From: Colias croceus
Lineage: Eukaryota; Arthropoda; Insecta; Lepidoptera; Pieridae
NCBI RefSeq assembly: GCF_905220415.1
Contig: NC_059556.1
Coordinates: 5,344,501-5,408,500 of the forward strand
DNA length: 64,000 nucleotides
Direction of reading: 5' to 3'
Position 1 is the stretch's first letter; the number at the start of each line of letters is the position of its first letter. Of the stretch, positions 10,637 through 23,947 are shown one piece after another. Made by a program: the position numbers and the translations under genes. The notes under the pieces were generated by a model. That model saw only the letters and a program-made list of their open reading frames with translations, was not told where the DNA came from and searched no databases.

Positions 10637-11537
10637 TTAGGGCCATATCACACTAGCGGATTGCGGAGCGTCTTCAAAGCGGAGCGGGTGCGCAACGAAT
10701 ACGTTACGGGCGCACAACGAACACGCCGCGGATGCGCAGCGAACACGTCGCAGACGCGCAACGATTTCGCTGCGAATAGAAGCGTCGACGCCATTTTGTA
10801 TACTCTCGCACAAACGCCAGCCCTTCCGCCTTGCCTAACTTCCATTTAATATTTCCATCGTTTCTGTAGAACTCAATTTTTTAACCGTACTGTGGATATG
10901 GCACTCATGGAAATGCACTTAATTAACTAAAGATGTATTATCAACTGGAGTTGTTGAAAAAGTGCTTCAAAATTGAATTACATTTAATACGTTTTTGAAT
11001 TAGGACTTTTAGAATGTAGGTACCTTAGGTAGGTACCATACATTCCAAAAGTATGTAACGACTGACCAGTATAATCTCTCCCAATAGCAACGAATGTTAT
11101 AAAGAGATTTTTTGAACCTTATTATGAGCAAAGTGATAGTGAGTTGCTGGTTGCTTGATAAAATTTTCTATTCACTGCTATTTATCTAATAATAAGATAG
11201 CCCTGAGCTTTAACATTTATTTCACTAATGAACTTTCTTAAGGAGCAATTAGGTAAGTTATCAGATTGCATTTCAACCGAGATTTAATAGATAAAACATG
11301 AAACAATGTTATGAAACTCGTAAAAAAGAATGATCTCTTATTATACTATCACAAGTTATAAGTAACAACCAGCACGGAATCCATTTTGTTACTGAGAGTA
11401 CATTACTGCGACGTAAACGTTGCGCATCTGCCACGCGTCCGCAACGAATTCGCTGCGCAACCGCGGCGTGTTCGTTGCGCACCCGCTCCGCTTTAAAAAC
11501 TCTCGCAGTCCGCTATGCTAGTGTGATATGGCCCTTA
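10637..11537. mobile_element. Harbinger-like MITE with long GC-rich inverted ends
   Basis: The element 10640-11534 has ends that are inverted copies of each other for roughly 130 bp, beginning GGGCCATATCACACTAGC on both sides. It is flanked by a 3-bp duplication, TTA (10637-10639 and 11535-11537). A TTA target and GGGCC ends fit the PIF/Harbinger group. The arms are CpG-rich with repeated gcgcaacgaa-type words, while the 600-bp middle is AT-rich and non-coding. Short open frames in the arms are composition artefacts. Confidence 0.8.
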
Positions 11538-13252
11538 CGCTGTATATCACGTTGATTATAGAAACGATTTATTTATTTCGATTAGGTATTCTGATTATTT
11601 ATGTTGAATCCCGAATCTTTATTACGCTATCGATTAACAAAACGACAAGACAAATATAACAATTACGCAATCAGACAAGGGACAAGGGTAACTAACACTA
11701 GCTGTGAGGGCGCCAATAAATTGCCTCTTATCGCTCAAAGGCAATAACATCTTTATGGCATGGGAGTATAAAAGTGTAATTTATAAAAAAGACCGTTAAC
11801 AGGTTAAGGGTGACTCTAAATCTAAAGCACGTCTAGTAGATATGAGACGATTATGTAGGCTTTTAAGCTTTTATTTTACTGGATGTTTACTGGAGCTAAC
11901 TGTATTACCTACTTATAACTTTTAAATAATTTTCTTTGTGCGTCCCTTTATTCGGATAACTATTTAAGTCCCTACATTTTAAATTTCCGAAGTGAGAACT
12001 AGCATAGGTACCTATATTGTACAGGTTATAGGGAATTATTCGGGTTTTCCTTTGATTATGCGAGTGAAACCGTGGGCGTATAAATAGTTGTCAACAAAAT
12101 CATTTTTATATTCTAGATATATAAGGAATTTATTTTTTTATATTACCTAATTGATAAATGATAAATCATACCCTATTCAGTACATTTTTTGTGTACCTAT
12201 TTCGTTGTTGTTCTGAAGTAAAAGTTGGTTAATTATTATTAAAACTTGAGGTGGGAGTCTGGAGGAGGTGTAGGTTGATTTTAATCAATTGCAATTATTT
12301 TAATATAAAACGCGTATGTTTTAACCTAAGGTTTTAACTGTGACTTAAATATGATTGTGGCTCGATGCTGAAAATAGTATAAAAGCAAGTAGTTAGGTAA
12401 GTTTGATAGCAAAATGTGACATTATTATTATGCGCAACGTGGGAATTGTGAATGAGTAATAAATTGGCTCTGATTCATAATTTATTAATGCCGCTTTTTG
12501 TATATTGCTATCAAATCGTATAAATGTCAATCATTGACTCTTATTATATTATATACTTACTACATATATCTACTCTTTTTAAATGTAGGCACAGAATAGG
12601 TACTTAGGTAATCGTAGCTAACGTAGGTGTTCGCAAATTAATGGTAGGTACTTCCTAATGGTCATTTATTATTCTTGCAGATAATATCTAACGTAACAAT
12701 AAAATATCCAAATTCCAATAAAACTGACAACTCAATGAAACAACGAGCTAAAATACCGAAACTGACTTCCAGTACATTGCTATAGTAGTTATGGACTATG
12801 GTTTTGTTAACCCTATTATTTGTATTTAGATCTAATATTACGCGTCTATCTTATGATTATAACTCGGAACATGTGTGGTGGTATTAAAAGATATATATGA
12901 TATTTCATAACCATTACAGGCTGTACAACACAAATCCGATCACGCTGAATGAATATTAATGCGAGGGGAAGTGGACCAGGCGGATTACGCGCCCTGCCTC
13001 CCAATTGATTTGTATAATATTATCTTTATGCTGGAGTATGTGTGAAAGTATTTTATGTGTTTCATCTTTGTTGGAACTCTGTTTATATGCCTATAGATTA
13101 GTGTAGTAAGAATATGTATAAGTATAGGTACGTATATGCAAAGAAAATTCAATTAGACCTTTTAGATAATTATGTTGATCAATGACTTTTTTATGGACAT
13201 TGGTATCGTGACTGTAAAAAGTATGATGTTTTAAAATTCATTTACTATAGTA
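11538..13252. other. AT-rich intergenic stretch
   Basis: A degraded piece of a family 2 repeat tail may lie at 12041-12080 (gggttttcctttgattatgc). Nothing else was recognised. Confidence 0.4.
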
Positions 13253-13743
13253 GAGCCATTTTAATAGGCAACATTTGACAGTTCAACAAAATTCAACAAC
13301 GTAACCTAGTAACGACGACATAGAATAGCATGATATTTCGTTTTGTTAGAACTGCACATTTGCATAACTTTTTTCTATTACGATTACATATTTATAATAA
13401 TAATGACCGATAGAAGTTATTTTAAGATTTCATTTTACTGATAAACCATCCTAAACATAATAAACAATTTCTGAATTGAAGAACTGACGTCGCTACAATT
13501 TTGTGTCAATAAACCTTTTTTCTTTTTAAATATTAGAGACGTTACTCTAAAAATCGAAATCTGACATCTAGAATCGAATGCATTGATTACTTGTGAATAA
13601 AAATCATCATAAATTAATAAATTCGATTGACAAATGTTTCAAATCCGTATCGATTAATACACTTTAATCGATGTTTTTAAGCAGGTTACCTCTCTTCGAA
13701 GATAAAATTGATAGACGTCAAATGTTGCCTATTAAATTGGCTC
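13253..13743. mobile_element. MITE with 27-bp inverted ends
   Basis: The left end GAGCCATTTTAATAGGCAAC (13253) and the complement of the right end (13743) match over about 27 bp with one mismatch. The 491-bp element has no coding content. No target duplication could be made out. It lies only 60 bp from the THAP-type element to its right. Confidence 0.7.
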
Positions 13744-14255
13744 GATTATAAAAGCCGCACGTAGATAATATTATTGGGCATACGTCGTCGTGTCGCCTCG
13801 AACTATATAGGCCAAGAAGCTTATAACTAATACACTGGAGATTTCGGTATGAACATTGACGTGTAACAAGAAAATATTGCCCAGTTCATGTTTTTTATCA
13901 CTTTCACACCTAACTTGGTATTGCCACTGTTAATACGAAGTTTTCCCAAGGCTACTATGTATGCTGTAATATTCTGTGCAAAAGGTTAGTTTTTGTACAT
14001 GAGTTTGTTGATAAATTGCCAACAACGTCATTCAGAAGCATTGTTGGATGAGACAATTATTATTTATGCTAAATAAACTAAGTATCTGAACCAATTATTA
14101 AAAAGCGATACTCCCTGATTATGGGTAGTCACCATAATAAAATTGTAGCAACTCTCACTTTGTCAATATGGCATGTGTGTCAAAAAAATTGCGTCGCTTC
14201 GAATATTTAAGTTAATATTGTTGCTTATTTAATGAATATTTTCCGAATATAAAGA

Positions 14256-14779
14256 ATGCATTGTATTGTGCAAAATTGCAGAAGTGTTTGGACACCAAAT
14301 TCTGGCATAGAATTTCACAGGCAAGTGTATATTTACGTTATTTACAATATTCCTCAATACTCCTGCATTTACCTGTTTAGAATCATTTCAATGGCAAAAA
14401 TTGTCTAATTTAGCATCATTTTAGTAAGCAGTCATGTTAAATTTGTTATTTCCCTAATACTTTATCATTTTTCAACAAGTTTTCAATAAACAAATTTAAC
14501 AAGTAAGGTAACCATGATGACGAGTTTTTATGGATAGCGAAGAGAATATATTGTAATAACAATATTATGATGAAAATTTAGAACACCATTTTAAAGATTG
14601 TTACTAGTAATGAAACAACACATGACATCGGTATTGCACTCACATGTAGTTATAAGATTGTTCGTTTTTACATTGAAATTTATACTTTTTTAACTTACCT
14701 CATATTTTTTTGTTTTACGTATTTCAGCTTTCCAAAAAGTAAAATAAAAAGAAATATATGTGCCCATCAAGGTTACTGA
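14256..14779 (+). pseudogene. Truncated THAP-domain gene start (copy A)
   Basis: Exon 1 (14256-14320) begins M-H-C-I-V-Q-N-C-R-S-V-W and ends ...GIEFH. A GC-AG intron (donor AG|GCAAGT) leads to exon 2 at 14728, reading FPKSKIKRNICAHQ. This is the first half of a C2CH THAP finger: the C-x4-C pair, then the F-H-x-F-P and I-K-R blocks. The second zinc-binding pair (C-x2-H) and all catalytic sequence are missing. The frame stops at TGA 14777-14779, just past the internal junction. In full P-type transposases this domain binds the transposon ends. Confidence 0.65.
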
Positions 14780-15054
14780 GGATTACGACCCAGAAAAAAA
14801 TACCTTTTTAAAAATAAACTTTGTAAAGTTAGCTGAAATTTGTGCAAGGCTGCTATAAACAGTTTTTCTTTGATGATTCTGGCTTGAAATTGACCCGTCG
14901 AAGCAACGCGTTTAAAAAGAAGATCTGAGTAGCTAACAATTTGGTAAACAGCATCTGATGCAAAACACAACTTTCCTCTATTTACAAAGGATGTTAATGC
15001 TATATATCGGTTCATATCCAAGCTTTGTAGCCAAAAATTATTTATAATTATCAT
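14773..15054 (-). pseudogene. P-type transposase tail fragment, antisense (copy A)
   Basis: A 93-codon frame with WLQSLDMNRYIALTSFVNRG and LCFASDAVYQIVSYSDLLF. The L-T-x-F-V-x-R-G-x-L and V-Y-x-I-V pattern is like the carboxy end of P-element/THAP9 transposases, by memory and not by search. Minus-strand sequence ...ggtatag before it looks like a splice acceptor. It faces the THAP exons and stops exactly where they are cut off. Confidence 0.5.
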
Positions 15055-15332
15055 TCTATACCAATTAAAATTGTATGTACCTACCTATAAAGTATGACCA
15101 TAATATTATAATATAAATACTGTTAAAAATATATGTCGTTATTATTTATAGACCATGATTTTTAGTTTTTTCTATTTTGAAAAATCCTGAATTTACAAAC
15201 CAGCGTGGTCACTCGACAGAAAGAGACAAAAAACATGACTGACGTCATTGAATGTCATAGTTTCTTGTTTCAAGTTAATGGTCATAGTGCAATCTCCAGT
15301 GTATTAGAGGATATAAGCTTCTTGATATAGGC

Positions 15333-18300
15333 CCATATATCTGAATTAGGTACATGTTACAAAGTGCCATCATCAATTATTTTGTCGAAGGATTTATGCA
15401 TCGCTAGTGACAAATATGAAAGGCAGGAGTGATGTAAGTAGCGAGGGGGTTCGACGAACACATTTTTATGCCCATAAAAGTATTTATTATAAGTATTATA
15501 AGTATATGTAGTTACGTACGAAAACGTTTTAGATAACGCGATTCAAGACATTATAAAATATCCCATAAATTTTATTCTAGTAGGTACTAGTAGGTAGGTA
15601 GATCATGTTCATGCAGTAGAAATAATAAAAAAACTTGCTTCCACATTTTATGTATTATCTTTAGGTAGAAACAAAATGCGTAACAGTTTACAATATAATT
15701 ATTATAACTTAGAATTTCATCTATTTATTTGTTAGTATCGTATTCACTAAATGGATGTTTATCGACTACATACCTATGAACTGATATCGTTCATTTGTAA
15801 GCTTAGTTGTCTGATAAACGTATAACTAAATTTTTCATGATTGTTTTGTTTGCGAACGTACCTAATATTGCATTAACAAAATTTCCCATATCGCATCCTT
15901 ATCAGCACGAAGCGCACATTTCAGAAGAAAGGTATCGTTAGTACAGCATCTGTGAAGCCTATTCTGTTAATTGCATTAGGTTGGAGCTCTGAGCCAACTC
16001 CGTCGCTTGATTAAACCGTTTTCACATTGATTATGACTCCATTACGTTTTAAACCCATCCTCACTTCTATTTCGTGGAATTACTTTTTTAACGAAGCTGT
16101 TTTGTATCCAAATCGGCGTAATTTAAATATCGTCTGCTTGTAATAGCTACAAACGATATTGTGTTGTCAGATATAATTTTTATACAAAATTAAACATAAG
16201 CAATAAGCATCCCCGGGGTTCAATGTTGGAAGTGAAAGCTAACAATGGTTTTCAAGTTTTTATTTCTCATAATTGAAATGATGCCAGTACCTACAGCTGC
16301 TGTTTGAATGTTGAATGCTGTTGTTTGTTATGAAAACTCGCAGATGTTTACAAATAAACAGACAAAAGTTTCTTCGTTTTCTACAAAATAATAGAGATGA
16401 ATTGAATTATTTATTTTATCAACTGCACATTTTTATAAGGCTTTTCCGCTTTTGTAATGTGCTTTTATATAACTTTAATAAATTGATAGTGATTTAGGCA
16501 TCTAATGTTATGGAATTGCATAGTTACTATAAAGATAAATATGTATACGTAGATACATTTTCCCTCAAATACTTATTGGAACTGCATTTATTATAAAGAA
16601 CGAAATTTAACAATTAGATATGTACATCGTAACTTTTTTAATTTTGATAAAGGACCAATTTCCAAGTTGAATACTTGATTATATCCTTACATCAATATGA
16701 TGATATGAAGATGGAATTTGTAGGACAATGCATATTTTTCGGAATAATTCTTTTATAACATTATGAGTATGTTGCGCCTTGTCACATTCAAGAAGGCTAT
16801 ATGAATAATCATATTTGTGCATAAAATATGACGGTGTATTTAAATCAAACGAACATAGAGCTAGAGCAAGAGCAAGAACATTATTTTGTGATCATTTAGT
16901 GTAAACGAAAAATCGTATTCAGTGTTATTCAGTAGTTATTAGAACATTGCATAGAATCTTTTCGAACGCACTAAGAACAAAGTGAAATCTCATCTTGTGA
17001 AACGTAACTAACAGATAAAGGCGCATATACCTATAGTTTACTTTAGAATTTACAATATTATTACGAGTTACAAGACAGATAGACTCTAAGGATAGACTCG
17101 AGGATAATAAGGATTAAGCGGCGTATTCAAAAATCGGTTCATAACACAAACACGGCCATATTTTATGTCTTGTTAAAGATGTTTTGGATCTTTGATATAC
17201 TGTTGTTGCCCATTAAATTTTTATGCATGACTTGTACTATTTATTTATTCGTTTATGTTTACTGAATACCTTTAAGATCCAGGCAGTGAAAATATACATA
17301 GTAGGTAAGTGATGAATTACATATTACGAAACCGAATGTTCATTTCAAATATAAAAACTATAATTTAGTCCATTTTCTATTATGTTATTAGGTATAACAA
17401 TTTGAAACAAGTATAAGTAGGTACATATTTAAATTTAAATATCCTCAGTTTCAGTTGTATAATTCCATTCTTCATTATTCTTACGAATAAAATTTTAACA
17501 TTATGTAACTCGAGTAAACTCGTCTCCGAGTTTCACCCCTGGGGCGAATATTTTCGTTCTTGCAACTAACTTTGCTCACCAAAAACTGTAATGGATTCCA
17601 TACACGCTGTTCCTACATGTCGTGAGCCATACAATTTAGAGTTACGAAAGTTAAACGCGTTTATTTTAAAATATTAGGATAAGGTCATTAAACATTAAAC
17701 GTAAATTATTATTTCACTTGAAGTGATTTTAGTTTACTATAATTTTATTATAATATACTAAAGACTTTAAAGTAAAATTCAACATTAATACGAAAACATT
17801 GGTAGAGAAGCCAACTTGAATTCAATGTTATATCGAAAATGAAGTTGTTCCCGCAATAATACGATTTCTGAGAACATCAATTTTCATTCTATGCGATTCC
17901 CATCCCAATGAATCCTTAAATATACGCTTAATATTCATGTTAAAATTATTAAGGTACAAATGATGTTACATAAGTCATAACACCATAGGATCTTAATGAA
18001 CGCCATCAACTAATACATTTGTGGATGAATAACATACGAATAGCGGGGGCATTTGGATACGGAGATTGTCAATTAATGTTACGTGCCTCCCTCTCCCCCT
18101 CCTCTAATTCCGATATCCCAGATACCTTTCCTGAGATTTATTTGCCCTCTGAATGTATTGCACCTATTTGTAAATAATTACTTCTTTTCATTCGATGAGC
18201 GTCTCTCCGCAATGCGGAGTTTTATCTTGGTGAAAGATTCCTTTTGAAATAGCCATGGATATTGCCGAGATTTATCTAGTGCTATTATTAAGCATCACTT

Positions 18301-18788
18301 TGTTAGAAGAAAAACGATTTTCTGTAAAAGCATGCGATAGAACTGCGGGGAGATGTTGTTAAGGTTGTTGGGTTATTTCCCACATTCATACATAAGGCTG
18401 GATATACAATATCGTGGCTGAATATGTCTTAAAAATTAAATATGGAAATAGGTTGTCAATGTTACCTTCATTTTATGGATTACACTGAAACTGTATATCT
18501 TATACAAAAATTAATTTTTAACAAAAATATAACACTCCAAACATTATAAAAATGTATAATTATTTATGATATCACATCATATTTAATAATATTTTATGTA
18601 ACATGTAAATGGATTATCCAAATAACAACACGTCCACATTATTATTAAGTCACATTAATCGCTTTCGGATAATGATTATCAATTACATACCTCAAACGTA
18701 TTTCTGGAATACACACGTTTTACAACCACAATTTGAATATTGGACTGGTAAAATTGACACAAGGCTACGTGATTATAATATATTTTTA
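15333..18788. other. AT-rich intergenic stretch
   Basis: No gene, RNA or clear repeat was recognised. Short open frames here have no protein-like composition. Confidence 0.45.
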
Positions 18789-18830
18789 TTAATTGAGTAT
18801 GCAATAATTAATTATTGCATACTCAATTAA
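18789..18830. repeat. Perfect 42-bp palindrome
   Basis: The half-site TTAATTGAGTATGCAATAAT is repeated exactly in inverse with no spacer, centred between 18809 and 18810. It could form a cruciform, bind a dimer, or be the fused ends of a lost element. Confidence 0.9.
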
Positions 18831-18969
18831 ACAAAAAGAAGAAACGTGTGAAAATATTAATAATTTGATAACATTTTTACCATCAAATGTTTGCGGTTTG
18901 ATATTTTTATCAGCAAACCACAATCATTTTTATTTTTAAATTTAAATAGTCTGTCATTCCTGATGCTGG

Positions 18970-19050
18970 CTTACATACCGCCTCTCGGGGCTACGGCAGT
19001 CGTCTACGCGACGTAGCCGCAAGCGCTACGCTGCTTCGTAGCAGAATTCC
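18970..19050. other. CpG-rich patch with CTACG/CGTAG words
   Basis: Five CTACG or CGTAG words in about 70 bases, some able to pair. It lies about 400 bp before the first coding exon of the Ly6 gene, where the promoter or an untranslated exon would be expected. A similar patch lies before the signal exon at 63.46 kb. Confidence 0.4.
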
Positions 19051-19435
19051 CAACACGTGGACAAATTCAGCGAGTTTATTAATTATTAACTTCAAGACTG
19101 TAGTTAAGTGAGATTGTTGCTAAATTATTAATGTGTCAAAGTTCAATCTACACACATAGATTAATTATTTAAGTTAATTATAAAGTGTCTCGTAGGTAAG
19201 TCTATGCATCATAATTAATTTGATAATAATTTCAATCGGTTTTATTTTTATTTAAAAAATGTAAACATATATTGACTGTAAAATCATATAAGGATATTAA
19301 TTAATAAAACATTAAGTTATATACATTATATACATTCAATTTATATTAATAAAACTTCGTATTTGTTTCAGTCGTTCATCTAAATTAGCAATATATTGAT
19401 ACTATTGATCGTTATTGATGATATTGTAAGATATA

Positions 19436-22400
19436 ATGACAATGGTGGCATCAATGTGGTTCTTGAGTATTTTGATTCTTCTAATTGTTGACACGAGGAC
19501 TGGAGCTTTGCCACATGCAGGTAATAATTATTATAGTTAAATTAAATATTTGTCCACAATAAGGTTTTTAACCTTAGCAGAGATGTCTGTATTGTTTAAA
19601 GTTAATGAATTGATATTCAAACTTCAAGTTTGTTGAGATTATTACAAGATATTCTTATTTATTAATAGAGAATTTAATTAGTATATTAGCGACAATTATG
19701 ACGATTTTCTCCGTTTTTACCTTACTTATAATAAACTCTCTGTAGGGGATAATTTTTATTAAATACGTATCTTGATAATAATAGAAGTTTTATAATACAT
19801 ATTTATATCAGCTTATAGCAAAATAAAAAGGCAAAAGAAAATCTAATAATGGCGTACCAAAAACGAAAAAGTATTTACTAATAATTAATATATACTCTAG
19901 TTTCACACCACACTCGTCATTTTCAAATCCGTTTTTAAAAAGCACAAAAATTATTTCCTTGTTTTCGATTAAGGAAATTGTGGCAGAGATATATATAATC
20001 TGCATCCGTATTATGCATAATTCTATTATAAGTCGTCATGCATTTTTAGAGCTTTATGTGCAAAAGTTATATTACAGTTGATCTCATAAGGCTGTTATTA
20101 AGGTAAAAAGATATAGGTCAATAAATTTTATAAGTCATATTTTTTTCCATAAAGTTTTGCCGATTTTACCTTTTATAATGGATTCCCAGTAAACGGTCGC
20201 TTCAACTTAAGTCCATAGTTTTACACTCGAGAATTGGTAGTAGGATCTTGTAATTAAAGAGATGTTGATTTTGTATTAATTATTATTATTTTGAATTGAT
20301 TTTGAATGTGTGTTTTGTTGCGCAGCGAATTTTTACAATAGTTATTCGTATCGCTTTCTTTTAAAAGAATTTTCTTATTTATTCGTGAAATTGTACACCA
20401 TTTAATTGGGATTAATTTTTGTATAGGTATTTTTTAAGTCATACATTTGATGCCTGATATGAATTAAAATTTATTTCGGCTTTTTTTCTTAAACAATTAC
20501 TAAAAAATAAGCAGATTAAATCGATTTTTTATGGCCTTGGTTAATTATAGACTGGAAGGCATTTTCGTTTTATGTCTATATATAATAAAAAATATAAGTC
20601 TTTGCAACATAATCATGTGCTTTCGCTTGTACTACTACTGTACTCAATATATAATGGATATAGATCTACAAGTTACGTTACGAGGTTCGAAACTACGTTT
20701 CAGGTAACTTATACAACCCCTCTGTGGGTTAGGATCGTCCTAAATTGATGTTAAGGCATTAGAACTCTTAATTAGTTAACTTACTTTAAGTGGCTATATT
20801 ATTTTAATGCAACCACAACGCCCTAACTACTAACTGTAAAGTAGAAGATATTTACTTTACGTTTATGAGACTTAAATTTGTGTAGGTATATAATTTCAGT
20901 GTTCTATTTTATTTTTTAAATACAATTATTGCTTAAAACAATGTAGGTGTATATAGTTAGGTATAATGATGATAATATAAGTTGTTGACTATCCATTTTG
21001 TAAAAAAGCAACTTGCAAATAACACATCGTCATAACTTTTGTCCAAAAGTACATTACTATGGAATTAATCCCGTAAATTGCTAACGACTATTAGTCGTAA
21101 GCTTTAAAATCTTATATATAAAAATGAATCGCAAAATGTGTTGGTAAGCGCATAACTCGAGAACGGCTGAACCGATTTCGATAATTCTTTTTTTATTATA
21201 TTTGTTGAAGTACGAGTATGGATCTTATGTAGAGAAAACGTAAACATGTACCACGGGCGAAGCCGGGGCGGACCGCTACTATTCAATAAAAATTCCCCAA
21301 TTATTCAAAGCGTTGGAGTAAAGATTGAAGAGACGGAATAATTTATTTCAGTTTAATAATTCAAAGGTTCCAGACAACAAACGAGATTGTTATGTTGATT
21401 TTAAGATATAAAAAGTTTAGGTCTAAATTCAAATGTAAGGGTACGCATCGGGGTATACATAAAATATATTCTAATGATGATTGAATTTTTTATGGCTTGT
21501 TGAGAAGATGAAAATAGATATAAAATAAATGAATATTATCAAAAGTATCTAATTTAAATAAAATATTTTTTTAACATAATTAGATGTCGATAACCGTTGC
21601 CTGAGGTATTAGATTATAGTACAGGTAATAATAACTAATAACTTATGTATGTTTATTCTTCTAATTAAAACTAGAAAATACAAATATGTAATGCAAATAA
21701 ACGATGAAATTGATTTTAAAAGACAATAAAATCCCATTGGATATATTGTGTAACATGTAACATCGTGTTTCAAAGTCAATATGAGAAATTGTTTGTTCAT
21801 TCTTTAACGTAACTATGCGTGAACACTCCGAGCTTTTGTAATCTTCCTCCCAAGAGACTCGTTTGCTTTTCTGTCTGTTTCATATTCCACATTTATGTTT
21901 ATTTATAATATACTTATTCAAAGTAGAATGTTTAGAATGTACTCTGTATATTTAAAAACATGTATATATGTAAACCTTAAACGTCTTTAAACTGTACCTT
22001 GTTTATTCTCGTAATATTGTGAAGATTTACATTTTAATAAAACGTTTTCCGCAAACAGTGTCTAAATATGAGTCGAAAATAGCTTGACTGTAGTCCAAAC
22101 ACGTTCCTCCAGTTTAGGGTCGAGCTCGAAGAAAATAAAAATAGGTGGTACGTGCAGATTAAACAACTAAAAAGTCCGCTTAACGGCGCAATATGTAATT
22201 TATATCCTATATACTTGCTTGCTTGCGTAATTGTTTGTTGTTCTCTTACTGAAAAAGATTGTTGAGTTCCTGCTTTGATATTGATATAATTGTCACGGCA
22301 AATATATTATCGGGGAGGTTAATTATCGTTTTCTTTAAAAACTTAGTTTTTCTTAATAAACATCGTTTTAAGAGCTTATCATTCGCATTTACTAAATTAA

Positions 22401-23876
22401 TCTATGAATAATGTAATAAGCCTGAGCCCAACGAATCATTCTTAATTATTATTCTAAATTATTTAAAAGGACGCCATAAATAATTCATAGACCTTAAAAT
22501 TACTTCGTATTTCCTCGAAATATTTGACTAATATCCATTTTCTAAATAATGATCGTCCAAGGAAATAAATCATAATCGTGGAAATATAACGTTTTTGCAA
22601 ATTGAAATAGAATATTAATTTCAAATACTTATACATATCTTTGTTAAAAATACCGGATATCGGATGTATTCAAAAAACAAACAAAATTACCTTTTCCTTA
22701 ATAAAATTAGCATTTTTAATCGGACGCGTACGTTGGCTTCCTCCACCACCATACACCAACCATTGAGAGGGTGCGGTCCATTCGGATGGAAACATTGCTT
22801 TTGCTACGATTCTATGATTTAGCTACTACATTCAGATAACTAATAATACTGTTTGTTAACTATATTCAGATGTTGAGAGCCGTCACTGTCATCAATGCAA
22901 CTCTACAAATTGCGACCAGCTGCATACTGTTCAATGTTTGCCGGATCAGCCACACTGTGTCACTATTGCTACAGCACCTAGTGAGTATTGTTATACTTGA
23001 TTAACGATAATCCAAATCTATTATTTTACAACACTATATGTATAGTGCGATGCAAATTGTCTTTTCTGTTAAATAATTCAGCCTCCTCGTATACAAAGCG
23101 TGTACGTTTAAAAATTCAGTTAAAATTTCATTTTGAATATGATGGGTTGGTTTGAAAATTACTTTTCACTTTACTTAAATTATTACTTTACTTTAAGGAT
23201 ATTAATTGATCAATTAAAACTTATTGTATTAATTGAATACTATATTAATTAATATAATATTATTGTTCCAGACTTCACAACATCTCTCTCTTGTGGGAGC
23301 GCACAAGAGTCCACCTGTATTTTAGAACACAAAGCTGAACAATTTCAGTTGACCTGCACATGCGATGACAATCTCTGCAATGCGCCCTACAATCAACGGC
23401 TACGGAACGAACTACTCAATTTTTCAACGAACTTTCCGGCAAACAGCACTGCCAAATTGACGGAAACATTTTTAAAACTCTCAACATTCGCCAACGTTAG
23501 TGACGAAGCACTTTATGAAAAGCTTACTGGTAACACTACTTTAACAACACCGATCCCTACAACGATTTCTACACCCGTAGTAGTTACAAAATTGGCATCC
23601 AATAAAAACTCTTCAGCTGAAATATTGAAACGAAATGTTTCGGTGGAATTACTTCCTAGAGCTGAGGCTTTAAAGCACGAAGCCACAGTTCCACCAGATG
23701 ATGATGAAGATGAAAGTGAAGGAAGCGGAACGTCAGTCGATGAGTCCAAGGCTAATGAGCACGCCGCACCTGCCGCACCCAGCTCCTATCTCCCAGCTAA
23801 TGGTAACAGTGCACAAACTCTCATGTTCAATAGCTTCCTCTTTCTAACCTCACTTTGTCTGCACTCCAAATTGTAA
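19436..23876 (+). CDS. GPI-anchored Ly6/three-finger protein with long stalk, three exons
   Basis: Exons: 19436-19520 (signal peptide), 22870-22980, 23272-23876; introns of 3349 and 291 bp, all GT-AG and phase 1. The 266-residue product has a signal peptide (about 1-24), then an LU domain with ten cysteines at 35, 38, 43, 51, 58, 73, 81, 94, 96 and 101, ending in the hallmark CDDNLCN. Residues 103 to about 243 form a Ser/Thr-rich, partly acidic stalk. There are eight N-glycosylation sites in all. The tail TLMFNSFLFLTSLCL is a hydrophobic GPI-attachment signal. Insect members of this family act at the cell surface in septate junctions, ion-channel tuning and signalling. I cannot assign this one to a named gene. 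The sequence tttgtttcag at 19362-19371 suggests an extra untranslated exon upstream. The stalk is unusually long for the family. Confidence 0.88.
21109..21278 (+). repeat. Short interspersed repeat, family 5, in the first Ly6 intron
   Basis: The 170-bp unit runs from cttatatataaaaatgaatc through 'cataactcgagaacggctga' to 'gggcgaagccggggcggacc'. The same unit is present three times in tandem at 52192-52698. Its presence within intron 1 has no visible effect on splicing signals. Confidence 0.8.
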
Positions 23877-23941
23877 TTCAAAACTCAAAGAGTAAAACAT
23901 TCAGAGAATTTATCGGTATTGTTGACCTGCGTAAGGGAACA

Positions 23942-23947
23942 AATAAA
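23942..23947 (+). terminator. Polyadenylation signal of the Ly6 gene
   Basis: AATAAA, 65 bases after the stop codon at 23876. Confidence 0.65.

Larger units (their letters stand above)
13805..15332. mobile_element. P-element-like (THAP) transposon, copy A, complete non-autonomous
   Basis: The element runs 13813-15324 (1512 bp) and is flanked by a perfect 8-bp duplication ATATAGGC (13805-13812, 15325-15332), the duplication size of P elements. Its ends start CAAGAAGCTTATA and continue as imperfect inverted repeats through ACACTGGAGATT to ACAAGAAA. The left half carries the start of a THAP zinc-finger gene on the plus strand. The right half carries, on the minus strand, a 93-codon piece resembling the end of a P-type transposase. 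Two more copies with the same layout are at 31.5-38.3 kb. It cannot make an active transposase, so it must have been moved by a partner elsewhere. Confidence 0.85.

Noticed and set aside
10625..10849. Arg- and Ala-rich open frames on both strands
   Set aside because: They lie in the GC-rich inverted arm of the Harbinger-like MITE and come from its composition.
13253..13743. Treating this MITE as part of the P-like copy A
   Set aside because: Copy A has its own 8-bp duplication at 13805-13812 and different ends, so the two are separate elements.
23868..23876. The Ly6 protein ends in S-K-L, the classic peroxisomal targeting tripeptide, in a window that also holds Pex3
   Set aside because: The protein has a secretory signal peptide, a disulfide-rich domain, glycosylation sites and a GPI-type hydrophobic tail that would be cleaved off. 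The tripeptide is most likely coincidence.
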